Shown piece after piece: positions 16,992-25,593 of a DNA stretch of 47,944 nt. The position numbers and the translations under genes are program-made. The notes below the pieces were generated by a model. That model saw only the letters and a list, made by a program, of their open reading frames with translations, did not search any database and was not told the DNA's origin. Every line of letters begins with the position of its first letter. Position 1 is the stretch's first letter. The DNA comes from Bacteroidota bacterium (lineage in GTDB: Bacteria; Bacteroidota; Ignavibacteria; Kryptoniales; JAKASW01): positions 1 to 47,944 of the forward strand of contig JAJZVO010000033.1 of assembly GCA_021845665.1 (NCBI GenBank). Direction: 5' to 3'.

Positions 16992-17411
16992 ATGAGCAAG
17001 GGAATTTTTGTCGACAAGAACACGAAGCCCGATCAGGCGGGCATGGAAAAAGTCATTGGTCGTGCGAGGGTATCTTGGAAAAAGTTGAACGACTTCCTCG
17101 GCACCGCCATGAAACTTAAAGGCGAACTCAAATTCTACGGCGTGAATTACGGCTGGGCGATACGCTGCACGAAGTCCGGAAAATCCGTCATCGCGCTCTA
17201 CCCGGCCGAGAACGGCTTTACCGCACAGATCATTATGAAAGGCGAGCAAGTCGAAGCGGCCCTGAAGAAAAGACTGTCGCCGGAAACGAAGGCCGCGATG
17301 GAACCCGCGCATGAATTCAAGGAGGGACGATGGGTGTATCTTGACATCGGTCCTTGTGACGATTTCGAGGATGTGGCAACTCTCATTTCCGTCAGACTCG
17401 GAGTTAACTAA
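16992..17411 (+). CDS. DUF3788 family protein
   Basis: A 139-residue soluble protein. The features W..LNDFL, YGVNYGWAIRCTKSGKSVIALYP, FTAQIIMKG and EGRWVYLDI fit the DUF3788 family, which has no known function. AGGAGG lies 8 nt before the ATG. It stands alone before rnhA. Confidence 0.75.
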   Translation: MSKGIFVDKNTKPDQAGMEKVIGRARVSWKKLNDFLGTAMKLKGELKFYGVNYGWAIRCTKSGKSVIALYPAENGFTAQIIMKGEQVEAALKKRLSPETKAAMEPAHEFKEGRWVYLDIGPCDDFEDVATLISVRLGVN

Positions 17412-17568
17412 CCAGGCTTGCCCGCCTGCGGGGAAAGAGCAATCTCTGTTTCTCTCCGTGCTTCTCCATGTCGTTCTATGTAAATCCTTTTCAACGGAAG
17501 GCGGGGAGGATAAAATGGCCCGGTTTGTTAAATTTCTTCAGGACAATTAACCCAAAGAATTCATTACA

Positions 17569-18063
17569 GTGAAAAGAGTCACGATACACACAGATGGCGG
17601 CTGCCGCGGAAACCCCGGACCCGGCGGATGGGCCGCTACGCTGGATTACGGCGGACATCATCGGGAGATAAGCGGCGGTAGCCCTGCCACGACGAACAAC
17701 CGCATGGAGATGCAGGCCGCCATCGAGGCACTTGAGACGTTGAAGGAAGAGTGCGAGATAGATTTCTATACAGATTCCACATACTTGAAAAGCGGAATGA
17801 CAACCTGGCTGGCGAGCTGGAAGCGCAACGGTTGGAAGACCAAATCTAAAAAGCCGGTGAAGAACGAAGACCTCTGGCGAAGGCTCGATTCGCTGGCCTC
17901 TAAGCACACTGTGAACTGGCACTGGCTCAAGGGACATAACGGACATGCTGGCAATGAGCGATGCGATGTCCTTGCGAACGTGGAGATGTCGAAGATAGAA
18001 AAGGAATTCACCCCCGCCGAACTCAGGAACAAACTCGCAGAATTCGTGGCGGGAAATCAGTAG
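17569..18063 (+). CDS. rnhA: Ribonuclease HI
   Basis: A 164-residue type I RNase H that cuts the RNA strand of RNA-DNA hybrids. The four acidic catalytic residues are visible: D9 (TDGGCRGNPGPGG), E47 (NNRMEMQA), D69 (FYTDSTYL) and D133 (NERCDVLA). The handle-like KRNGWKTKSKKPVKNEDLW and the HWLKGHNGHAGNE loop are typical. The start is GTG with a weak ribosome binding site. Confidence 0.95.
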   Translation: MKRVTIHTDGGCRGNPGPGGWAATLDYGGHHREISGGSPATTNNRMEMQAAIEALETLKEECEIDFYTDSTYLKSGMTTWLASWKRNGWKTKSKKPVKNEDLWRRLDSLASKHTVNWHWLKGHNGHAGNERCDVLANVEMSKIEKEFTPAELRNKLAEFVAGNQ

Positions 18064-18150
18064 GTCGATTCGGGCCGATCTCCCTTCACAGCTACGGTGT
18101 TCGGGATGATCGGGCCGAATTTAATTGCAGAAAGATTGCGAAAGGAACTT

Positions 18151-18714
18151 ATGAACGACGAATCATTGAAGAGCTTCGGGCCTTTGAGATCGCTTGCAGG
18201 AACATGGGAAGGAGTGACGGGCGACGACACCGCGCCGTCGGACGATCGCGGAACCGAAAGCAACAAGTTCAGGGAACTGATGATTATCGAACCGACCGGC
18301 CTCACCGAAAATCATGAACAGGCTCTGTACGGTCTTCGGTACCGGATGCAGGCCTGGAGGATCGGCGAGACGGATCCGTTCCACGATGAGACAGGCTACT
18401 GGCTGTGGGATGCCGGAGCGAAAAAGGTTATGAAATGCGTGACGATACCGAGAGGAGTAGCTTTGATCGCCGGCGGTCACGCCGAACCTGACGCGAAACA
18501 TTTCAAACTTACAGCCAAATTGGGAGATTCCGATTTCGGGATCTGTTCCAATCCGTTTCTGGATAGAGAATTCAAGACTGTGAGATTCGATTTTGAAATG
18601 ACATTCAACGATGATGGGAGTTTCACTTACGACGAAGTGACCGCGATACAAATCAAGGGTCAGAAGAGCCTTTTCGAACACAGAGACAGGAATACCCTCA
18701 AGCGCATCAAATAG
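18151..18714 (+). CDS. Nitrobindin/THAP4-like heme-binding beta-barrel protein (FABP-like)
   Basis: A 187-residue protein from ATG 18151, chosen because AAAGGAAC precedes it; the frame is open further up to 18097. SLAGTWEGVTGDD at the N-terminus, LYGLRYRMQAW, HDETGYWLWD and the late FE/FTYDE strands follow the lipocalin-like plan of DUF1794/nitrobindin relatives. Heme or small-ligand binding is inferred from the family. A second, more typical member is at 26096-26584. Confidence 0.65.
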   Translation: MNDESLKSFGPLRSLAGTWEGVTGDDTAPSDDRGTESNKFRELMIIEPTGLTENHEQALYGLRYRMQAWRIGETDPFHDETGYWLWDAGAKKVMKCVTIPRGVALIAGGHAEPDAKHFKLTAKLGDSDFGICSNPFLDREFKTVRFDFEMTFNDDGSFTYDEVTAIQIKGQKSLFEHRDRNTLKRIK

Positions 18715-18860
18715 AGTTCAGCTAAGAGACTATCGGAAGTAGTCTCCGGGTCTCATTATCGTGGAAACAGAAACGGTCTTCCAGATAAACACGGAGTGCT
18801 TTTTGATACCGAAGTATCCGTGAGGAACAAGCTCAAGAATCTTTTCGTTCTTAAGATGCT

Positions 18861-19658
18861 ATGAGAACGACGCTTGTTTTGTTTGTTATCTCGGCTGCAG
18901 TCGCGTTGAGTTCGTGCAGGCAGACTCCTCCTACGGCTCCGGGATCGCCCGCTCCCCCATCGCATTCACAGACGCCGCCTTCGTTTAGTTTCACCGGATA
19001 CGGCGAGGCTCTCGATTCCACGTACTACAAGGTGTGGTCGGACAGCTCGTGGGAAGAGTTCTATATGGACACGACTATAAACGGGACCGGGTACAGAGTC
19101 CTGCTGGATAACACGGGCTACGAATATTTCTACGGTCCGGACGGTTATGACGGAATCTGGCCTTACGGCGGCAGTCTTATAAGGTTCGACTCGACGCTGG
19201 CGTTGCTTCCGGACACGATGGTCGAAGGAAAGACGTATACTATGAAGACGACTTTCTCGACACAGGGGATAGGTTATGTTCTGACCGATCAGGCTATCCT
19301 GCTGGATACGGGAGCGGTCACTGTTTCCTTCGGAACATTTGGCGACTGTCTGCATCTTCAATCGACCACCACGGTATCCGGCGGAGGCCAGTCACAGACT
19401 CAGACGACGCAATACTGGTACGCGAAAGGTCCGTCGGACATAAAACGCATCTACGAGAATACCGGAGCAACAATATTCATGGCATACGGAGTGGTTAATG
19501 GAGTGGGATGGGGCACGTCGGTCGGCAAAGCATTTCCGGGCATCGTTCCGCTAAACAAGTCTTCATCCGGACCGGCGATTTCACCGGCGAGTACAAGGAA
19601 TTCACGGTTCAGCGTAATGTCTATGGCTCCACAAATCATGAAAGGCCTGATAAGATGA
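18861..19658 (+). CDS. Lipoprotein of unknown function
   Basis: A 265-residue protein with a lipoprotein signal ([18 protein letters not shown], Cys19) and a Pro-rich linker. A beta-rich domain with [15 protein letters not shown] near the end resembles uncharacterised exported proteins of this lineage. The stop overlaps the next ATG (ATGA). The last ~35 codons are poor in composition compared with the alternative frame, which reads [17 protein letters not shown], so a late frameshift is possible. Confidence 0.65.
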   Translation: MRTTLVLFVISAAVALSSCRQTPPTAPGSPAPPSHSQTPPSFSFTGYGEALDSTYYKVWSDSSWEEFYMDTTINGTGYRVLLDNTGYEYFYGPDGYDGIWPYGGSLIRFDSTLALLPDTMVEGKTYTMKTTFSTQGIGYVLTDQAILLDTGAVTVSFGTFGDCLHLQSTTTVSGGGQSQTQTTQYWYAKGPSDIKRIYENTGATIFMAYGVVNGVGWGTSVGKAFPGIVPLNKSSSGPAISPASTRNSRFSVMSMAPQIMKGLIR

Positions 19659-20380
19659 CCGGTGTGACAGAAATAGCACCCGACGTATTCCGGATTTCGA
19701 CATTCATACCGGAAACCAACATACAGATGAACCAATTTCTTGTAAGAGACGATGAGCCGCTTCTTTGGCACACCGGGCACAGGTATCTATTCGAAGAAGT
19801 GCGGCAGGCGGTGGCGGGGTTGATCGATATCGACGCTCTCAGGTGGATAGGCTTCAGCCATTTCGAGCCGGACGAATGCGGATCGCTCAACGAGTGGTTT
19901 CAAATAGCTCAATCGGCGGAAGCGTTTTGCAGCGTCGTCGGTGCGAGGGTGAACATGACCGACTTCTCATCCCGGAAAGCGAGAGGGATGCAGCTTGACG
20001 AGATCATAAGAACAGGGAGATACAGTTTTCGATTCCTATCCACACCTCACCTCCCGCACGGATGGGACGCCGGTCTTCTTTTCGAGGAAACGAACAGGAC
20101 GCTCTTCTGTTCGGACGTTCTTCACCAGAACGGGGACCTTCCGGCGCTTACCTCTTCGGACGTCCTTGAGGGAGCAAGGAAGAATCTGGTTATGACACAG
20201 TCTGGGCCGATGAAGGGCTACATCCCTTACAGTCTGAACACCGAAAGCCAACTGAAGATGCTCGCCGACCTGAATCCGAAGACACTCGCGATAATGCACG
20301 GCTCGAGTTTTGACGGGGACTGCGCGAAGACTCTTCACGATTTCGCGGAAGTGTTGAAAGAAACGGCAGGTGCATTTTGA
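19655..20380 (+). CDS. MBL-fold di-iron protein (flavodiiron/ODP-like)
   Basis: A 241-residue protein from ATG 19655. It opens with [17 protein letters not shown] and has the metal-binding run [14 protein letters not shown] (HxExD with Cys where the next ligand is usually His), [26 protein letters not shown] and [10 protein letters not shown]. This matches the flavodiiron-type MBL domain without the flavodoxin part, a group that binds or reduces oxygen. Electron partner unknown. Confidence 0.8.
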   Translation: MTGVTEIAPDVFRISTFIPETNIQMNQFLVRDDEPLLWHTGHRYLFEEVRQAVAGLIDIDALRWIGFSHFEPDECGSLNEWFQIAQSAEAFCSVVGARVNMTDFSSRKARGMQLDEIIRTGRYSFRFLSTPHLPHGWDAGLLFEETNRTLFCSDVLHQNGDLPALTSSDVLEGARKNLVMTQSGPMKGYIPYSLNTESQLKMLADLNPKTLAIMHGSSFDGDCAKTLHDFAEVLKETAGAF

Positions 20381-20549
20381 CTCCTACTGGATCTGAATTC
20401 ACGGAAGACTCCTTTCAACGACAACCGACCATTTCCTTTTTCTGCCGCATCGGACCGATTCAATTTCCCCCCGAGGAGTTGCATAATGATGCCTGCGGTT
20501 AAATCGATCTCACCCACATGGTGACAGCACACAATGAAGAAGCTTTGTA

Positions 20550-21653
20550 ATGCATAGCAGATATCTTGTCTGGGACTTCTCTCCCACGTTCTTAAGGTCC
20601 GGAAGGATTCATCTTCCTATACCGGTCAGTGTTGTCGGATTGATATTGTCTTCGGTTCTTTATTACGGCGGGTATCGGTACTTTGCCGGAAGGGCAGATG
20701 GATCAACCGGTGCGGCAGATGATGCTAAGGGCGCGCGAAGTCCGGGAGAAGCAGGGGCCCCGGTCGATATGGATCAGGCGGCCGACGAGTCATCCGGAAC
20801 CGGTTCTTCTCGTTTGTCCACCGTCAAAATCGTCGCGCTGATCGTCGCCAGTCTTATCGCGGGACAGCTACTTACTGCGCCTTTTAACCTCGGGATCATC
20901 CGAACGTTCGGTCCGCTCACGATTCGATGGTACGGACTGATGTGGGATCTCGCATTCCTACTCGGTTATTTTCTGGGGCTCAAGATGTTTCGCGATGCAG
21001 GCAAATCGCTGCGGCGACTGGATTCGCTGCTCCTCTACGTCATGATAGGGACCGTTGCGGGCGCGCGCCTGGGACAGGTCTTTTTCTACACACCGGATTT
21101 CTATTTTGCACATCCGATCCAGATACTGGAAATCTGGAACGGAGGGCTGGCCAGTCATGGCGCGGCAGCTGGCGCGCTTATCGCGGTATGGCTTTACGTC
21201 CGGAAATATCCCGACATGAAATACCTCTGGCTGCTGGACCGGATAGTCATACCGGCCACTATAGGCGGTGCGTTTGTACGGATAGGGAATTTCTTCAACT
21301 CCGAAATCCTGGGGCAGGTGTCTCACCTGCCGTGGGCAATAATATTTGAGCGCGTCGATATGCTTCCGCGCCAACCCTCCATGTTGTACGAAGCAGCCTG
21401 GTACTTCATAGGTTTCTTCCTGCTCTGGTGGATTTACCGAAGATATAAGGGAGCGCCTCCGGATGGGCTGATCTTCGGCGTCTTTCTCGTTTACGTCTTC
21501 AGCGGCCGAATCATGATCGAGTTCACGAAGACTCATCAGGCCGATTTCACGGCAGGCTGGCCGATCAAAATGGGCCAGCTTCTTAGCATTCCGTTCGTGC
21601 TGTTTGGGATCTGGCTGCTCTCCAGGAAGGTAAAGCATAAGGAGTCTGCCTGA
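20550..21653 (+). CDS. lgt: Prolipoprotein diacylglyceryl transferase
   Basis: A 367-residue inner-membrane enzyme that adds diacylglyceryl to the lipobox Cys of prolipoproteins. The hallmarks RWYGLMWDLAFLLGY, GARLGQVFFY, ILEIWNGGLASHGAAAGAL, GGAFVRIGNFFNSEILG and RQPSMLYEA are all present. A long polar insertion (about residues 50-90) sits between the first and second membrane segments. It would process the many lipoproteins encoded in the window. Confidence 0.95.
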   Translation: MHSRYLVWDFSPTFLRSGRIHLPIPVSVVGLILSSVLYYGGYRYFAGRADGSTGAADDAKGARSPGEAGAPVDMDQAADESSGTGSSRLSTVKIVALIVASLIAGQLLTAPFNLGIIRTFGPLTIRWYGLMWDLAFLLGYFLGLKMFRDAGKSLRRLDSLLLYVMIGTVAGARLGQVFFYTPDFYFAHPIQILEIWNGGLASHGAAAGALIAVWLYVRKYPDMKYLWLLDRIVIPATIGGAFVRIGNFFNSEILGQVSHLPWAIIFERVDMLPRQPSMLYEAAWYFIGFFLLWWIYRRYKGAPPDGLIFGVFLVYVFSGRIMIEFTKTHQADFTAGWPIKMGQLLSIPFVLFGIWLLSRKVKHKESA

Positions 21654-21886
21654 GTGTAAATGTTCCGAATCCGGTCCCTGCGATAGTTGGGGGTGAAACA
21701 ACTGTACCATGATAACCGAAGAGGAATTGCATATCCGTGCCGGACGACGTTGAGAATGAGCTCCTTCGGGAGATGGGAATGGACGGGCCTGCCCGAACAG
21801 GACTGTCCGTATTGATTCAGGAAATTCAATTGACGGGGTACCGGGCGCAATTGCTGCAGGCGATAGCGTGTCGTTGCATTTTTCGC

Positions 21887-21915
21887 TTGACAAACCAACG
21901 GGAAAGGTTTATCTT
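21887..21915 (+). promoter_or_regulatory. Sigma-70-like promoter
   Basis: TTGACA (21887-21892), 17-nt spacer and TATCTT (21910-21915). Start of transcription would fall near 21922, inside the palindrome described next, about 30 nt before the ATG of the membrane protein gene. Confidence 0.6.
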
Positions 21916-21916
21916 T

Positions 21917-21940
21917 ACTTTGTAGTTCAAAGTACTTTAT
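21917..21940 (+). promoter_or_regulatory. Candidate operator: ACTTTG-N5-CAAAGT followed by ACTTTAT
   Basis: A 17-bp inverted repeat (ACTTTG TAGTT CAAAGT), then ACTTTAT, placed just after the -10 box and before AGGAGG. The same arrangement recurs at 22896-22919. The second gene of this operon encodes a winged-helix regulator, the natural candidate to bind both. Confidence 0.6.
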
Positions 21941-21953
21941 AGGAGGAGTAAAG

Positions 21954-22562
21954 ATGGATCAACAGAGTGCGATTGAAGAAATAGCCCTTATAAGGAGAGT
22001 GATGGATGAAAGCCGCCGGTTCGCACTGGACAACGGCAAGTATTACCTGCTGTGGGGAGTGCTTATCACGTTGGCGATTTTTGCTGAATACGCCCTGGTC
22101 CTGACCAATAACGGGGGAATTGTCGAGCTGTGGCTATGGGTCGTAACGATAGGGATCGGGTGGCTGATCTCGAGCTTCTTCGGAATGCGTGAAGCCTCAA
22201 GGCTGTCCGGATGGCCGATCGGTGCGAAGCTTGTAGCTCTTGTTTGGGCAAGTACCGGAGTGGTGATGACTATCATCGGATTCGCGGGACCGTTCTCGGG
22301 CGGGCTCCACAACTGGGCAATCTGTCCGGCCCTTGCCGCTGTCATGGGAGGGTCCTACGCGATCAGTTCCCTCATCTACCGGCTGAGGTGGGTAGCTTTC
22401 GTCGGCGTGGCATGGTGGCTCGGATCTTTACTGATGTTCGCCGTGAAGGGAATCACCACTCTCCCCATTTTCGGAATCATGATGATTCTTTTCCAGATCC
22501 TTCCGGGCCTGGTATTCTACAGAATGTGGAAAAGAAATTCTATGACGGCCGGCGTGAAATGA
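21954..22562 (+). CDS. Integral membrane protein co-transcribed with a winged-helix regulator
   Basis: A 202-residue protein with a soluble N-terminal ~30 residues and about five to six membrane helices (LLWGVLITLAIFAEY, LWLWVVTIGIGWLISSF and others). AGGAGG precedes the ATG. It overlaps the regulator gene by ATGA. I do not recognise a function; such small membrane proteins paired with HTH regulators are common and may be sensors. Confidence 0.75.
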   Translation: MDQQSAIEEIALIRRVMDESRRFALDNGKYYLLWGVLITLAIFAEYALVLTNNGGIVELWLWVVTIGIGWLISSFFGMREASRLSGWPIGAKLVALVWASTGVVMTIIGFAGPFSGGLHNWAICPALAAVMGGSYAISSLIYRLRWVAFVGVAWWLGSLLMFAVKGITTLPIFGIMMILFQILPGLVFYRMWKRNSMTAGVK

Positions 22563-22873
22563 GCGACTTCGATTACCAGCAAATTGACGATACTCTTCAC
22601 TCGAGAATACGACTCGCAATCGTGGCGGCCCTCGTCACCGTAGATCAGGCAGACTTTAATTTCCTCAAGGAGATGGTCAAGACTACAGACGGCAACCTCA
22701 GCACTCACCTCAGGAAACTGGAGGATGCAGGCTATGTCTATTCGAGGAAGCGTTTCATCGACAGGAAACCGCAGACGACTTACAAGATAACCGAAAAAGG
22801 CCGCCGCTCTCTCGAAGAATACGTCAACACCCTCGAGAAATTCCTGTCCCCCGGATCCCCCGGAAAGAAATGA
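22559..22873 (+). CDS. Winged-helix transcriptional regulator (HTH_34/ArsR-like)
   Basis: A 104-residue protein. After HSRIRLAIVAAL comes a recognition region DGNLSTHLRKLEDAGYV, then a wing with RKRFIDRKPQTTYKITEKGRRSLEEYV. This is the usual single-domain winged helix of HTH_34 regulators. It is coupled to the membrane protein gene by ATGA. It probably binds the ACTTTG-N5-CAAAG sites before its own operon and before the TPR gene. Confidence 0.85.
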   Translation: MSDFDYQQIDDTLHSRIRLAIVAALVTVDQADFNFLKEMVKTTDGNLSTHLRKLEDAGYVYSRKRFIDRKPQTTYKITEKGRRSLEEYVNTLEKFLSPGSPGKK

Positions 22874-22895
22874 AGTAACTCTTTTTTGTGTTCGT

Positions 22896-22919
22896 ACTTT
22901 GAAATGCAAAGAACTTTAT
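22896..22919 (+). promoter_or_regulatory. Second candidate operator: ACTTTG-N5-CAAAG followed by ACTTTAT
   Basis: ACTTTG AAATG CAAAG, then A and ACTTTAT, matching the site at 21917-21940 in both the inverted repeat and the following direct half-site with the same spacing. The spacer sequence differs. It lies 23 nt after the regulator stop and before the TPR gene. Confidence 0.55.
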
Positions 22920-23045
22920 CAATATACAGGAGATGTCAGGATGAAAACTAGCTCGATCTCATTTGCCTCGCGTCTTGTCAGCTTTCATTTTTCCAGAACA
23001 ACCCATCCAAACGAGGTCAACGATTTTCAATTCAAGAAAAGTAGT

Positions 23046-23861
23046 ATGAAAATGAAGAGAACTACTCTCTCCGTCGTAATACTCGGCATCAGCCTTGTCT
23101 TTTCTACTCTGGTCATGGCACAGCAGCGCAAAACGGATCTCGATTCTATGATAGTAGCTGCGAGAAGCCTGGTGGATTCCGGCTACGCCGCCTGGAACAA
23201 GGCTGAAATGCTGCACGGCTATGCCCTCCTGCAGCGCGCGGCCGTTCTCGTCCCCGGCGACAAATACGTCAGATACTTTCTCTCTTACGCGGGCTACCGT
23301 CTCATGACATACGGCATGGCCATGAAGGAGGATAATATCTACAGGGAGTTTGCAGACCCCGCCGATAAAATGGCCGGGCAGCTGAGCAACGAATACCCGA
23401 ACTGGTCGGAGCCGAGAGTCCTTCTCGCGGCGATCTACGGGATCGAGATAGCACACAACTGGATGAACGGCCCGACGCTCGGACCGAAGAGCAGCGCCCT
23501 CGCAGATAAAGCGATAGCCCTCGACTCGACAAATCCGCGGGCATATCTGATTCTCGGCGCCGGCAAGCTCAACACCCCCAGCATATTCGGCGGAAATGTC
23601 GACAAGGCCGTGGAATATTTCCGAAAGTCGATTTCCATTTTTGAAAGCGAACCGAAGAAGCCTGCATCGGATCTGGAGCCGTCGTGGGGATACATCGATG
23701 CCCTTACGTGGCTCGGCCTCGCATACGAGAAGCAGGACCGTTACACCGCGGCTCTCGCAGAGTACAGAAAGGCCCTCGCTGCAGACCCTGGATATGAAAG
23801 GGCAAAGAACGTGCTAATACCGGAAGTAGAAAAGAAGATCGATTCCACGAGCAAAAAATAA
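23046..23861 (+). CDS. Exported tetratricopeptide repeat protein
   Basis: From ATG 23046 the 271-residue product has a clean signal peptide (KMKRTTLSVVILGISLVF..., ending VMAQ). Helical repeats follow, with the last TPR being ALTWLGLAYEKQDRYTAALAEYRKALAADPGYERA. An ATG at 22941 has the better ribosome binding site (AGGAG) but would add 35 residues before the signal. Probably periplasmic. The TonB receptor remnant follows after 11 nt, and the pair looks like an operon under the ACTTTG operator. Confidence 0.75.
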   Translation: MKMKRTTLSVVILGISLVFSTLVMAQQRKTDLDSMIVAARSLVDSGYAAWNKAEMLHGYALLQRAAVLVPGDKYVRYFLSYAGYRLMTYGMAMKEDNIYREFADPADKMAGQLSNEYPNWSEPRVLLAAIYGIEIAHNWMNGPTLGPKSSALADKAIALDSTNPRAYLILGAGKLNTPSIFGGNVDKAVEYFRKSISIFESEPKKPASDLEPSWGYIDALTWLGLAYEKQDRYTAALAEYRKALAADPGYERAKNVLIPEVEKKIDSTSKK

Positions 23862-23872
23862 AGGGGCAGGAA

Positions 23873-24394
23873 ATGAAGTCCGCGTACGCAGTTGCATTGT
23901 TTCTTGCCGTTGTCGTGCCGACCGTCGTCTCGCTTGTCAAGTGAGGGCGCCTGCCGGCAAACCGGCGGTAATCTCCGGGACAGTAGGAGACGAAGTAGGT
24001 AAAGCCATCCCCTGCGCCAACGTTTTCATAGCCTCCACTGGCGAAGGCCAGGTCGCGAATGAAGACGGCGCCGAGTCCATACGACATTACGTCTGGCGTC
24101 ACGCTTATTGCGAGGTATGATTTTACGGAGGCATGGCAGACCGGACTCGACTTCAAGTACGCGACTGGAATGCCCCATACTCCGGTGGCAGCTTCCGTTC
24201 ACATACCAGAGTTGAAAGTATATCAACCGATCGACGGTCCTTCTTTCTCGCAGCGTTACCCCGATTACCGCCGTGTCGACCCGCGCCTGACACACATGGC
24301 AAGGTTGTTGGGCAGATATTTTTCCGTATTCTATCTTGAAGGATTGAACATACCCGATATCCATAACATCGGTTATGCCTACTCGCCGGACTAA
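23873..24394 (+). pseudogene. TonB-dependent receptor remnant (ends kept, middle deleted)
   Basis: Starts with a signal peptide (MKSAYAVALFLAVVVPTVVS) that ends in a TGA at 23942. In a second frame there is a CarboxypepD-reg-like start (ISGTVGDEVGKAIPCANVFI, then STGEGQVANEDG). At about 24070 a third frame gives the C-terminal strands of a TonB-dependent barrel (LIARYDFTEAWQTGLDFKYA, PDYRRVDPRLTHMARLLG, YLEGLNIPDIHN). Several hundred codons between are missing. A short palindrome GCCGG-CAAA-CCGGC at 23953-23966 lies near the first break. Confidence 0.8.
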
Positions 24395-24645
24395 TCGACA
24401 AAAACCGGCGTGGAAAGTTTCTTCGGGAGAAAGACGGTCGTTGTTGGAATGCAATTGAGTTTTGAGTGAGCCACTCTGGGAACAGTCGGCAGGGCCCGGA
24501 AAATGAGTCTTGGAGAGCCGTTTCAGCTTTTCAGATCGAAATTTGACAAAACCTGTTCCCTTTGTTGACAAGCCATTTAGGCAAGGCGTGTAGCTTGAAA
24601 AGTGCTTGTGTGTTAATTTCTATTCAACAAAAGGGAGTCAGGATT

Positions 24646-25050
24646 ATGAAGGGCATTGTTTGCATCGCGGTTCTGGCCGCGGTGGCCTTTGCGTCATGCG
24701 ACGTTAATTCTGGAAGCACCGTCGTCGGCTCAGCCAGCGATACCCAAATCAACGGTGTGAGTTTCACGGTCGATACAACCTACGTTGACGCTGGCGGCTC
24801 GGGACAGCTCTTCGCCCGAGGGACGATAAAGACGACTCTCAACATTTCCGCGCCGTGGTACATAGAAGGACAGTTTTATACCGACAGTACGATGACGGTC
24901 AAACTTGGAGGGAACGATACGGAGATTTCCTTCCCGCTTTCGCCCGGAAAGTCGACTTACTGGACGATCTATTTCTACACTTCTTCGGTCGATGTCAGGC
25001 AATTCCCCGATTTTCGGATCGGGAATCTACAGGACATTTATAAGAATTGA
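24646..25050 (+). CDS. Small lipoprotein, tandem paralogue 1
   Basis: A 134-residue protein with a lipoprotein signal (KGIVCIAVLAAVAFASC, Cys18) and one beta domain: GVSFTVDTTYV, a GTIKTTLNISAPWYIEG strand pair and FPLSPGKSTYW. It ends VDVRQFPDFRIG, then YKN. The start was chosen for the GGGAGTCAGG site upstream. The next gene encodes a clear paralogue. Probably exported to the outer membrane; function unknown. Confidence 0.75.
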   Translation: MKGIVCIAVLAAVAFASCDVNSGSTVVGSASDTQINGVSFTVDTTYVDAGGSGQLFARGTIKTTLNISAPWYIEGQFYTDSTMTVKLGGNDTEISFPLSPGKSTYWTIYFYTSSVDVRQFPDFRIGNLQDIYKN

Positions 25051-25157
25051 AGTTCTCAACAGCGGATAGCCTGCCGGCGGCGAGGACATAGCAGAATGCA
25101 CCGAGAGAATAGTAGTAAATGATGCCGACCGAGATTTATCCGGAGGGAGGATGCCCG

Positions 25158-25565
25158 ATGAAAAGTACGCTTCTGTTACCGGCGATTCTATCACTGGCAC
25201 TCGTTTCTTGCGAAGTCACCATGCACGATAGTCCGGTAGGCCCGCCGCCGGGCACAGGAATCGCCGGTGTCTCTTTTACGGTCGACACCACTTATATGCT
25301 CGCCAGCGCGGCGACGCTTGTGGCCGAGGGAAGAGTGAAGAACACGGGCACAGGAAATATCAGTTCCCCATGGTACGTGGAATGTTTTTTTTATGCGGAC
25401 TCCACGATGAGCACCATACTCGGCAACAATGACGCGCAGATCGGCGTGCCGCTCTCGCCAGGGCAGTCGGCGTTTTGGATGATCACGCTTTCGAGCACCA
25501 ATGTGGATGTTCGCCGCTTCCCTAACTTCAAGGTGGGCGATTTCAGCGCTGTGTACAAGAATTGA
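25158..25565 (+). CDS. Small lipoprotein, tandem paralogue 2
   Basis: A 135-residue protein with a lipoprotein signal (KSTLLLPAILSLALVSC, Cys18). It shares GVSFTVDTTY, (S/A)PWY(I/V)E, F(Y)(T/A)DSTM, LSPG.S..W, VDVR.FP.F and final YKN with the preceding gene. GGAGGGAGG lies before the ATG. A duplication product; the function is unknown. Confidence 0.75.
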   Translation: MKSTLLLPAILSLALVSCEVTMHDSPVGPPPGTGIAGVSFTVDTTYMLASAATLVAEGRVKNTGTGNISSPWYVECFFYADSTMSTILGNNDAQIGVPLSPGQSAFWMITLSSTNVDVRRFPNFKVGDFSAVYKN

Positions 25566-25593
25566 TTTGCTGGGACATAAAAGGTGACATAGC

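Noticed and set aside
20958-21893. 311-codon minus-strand open frame
   Set aside because: Antisense to lgt, whose signature motifs are on the plus strand.
21737-21925. 62-codon plus-strand ORF
   Set aside because: It overlaps the promoter of the next operon and has no coding character.
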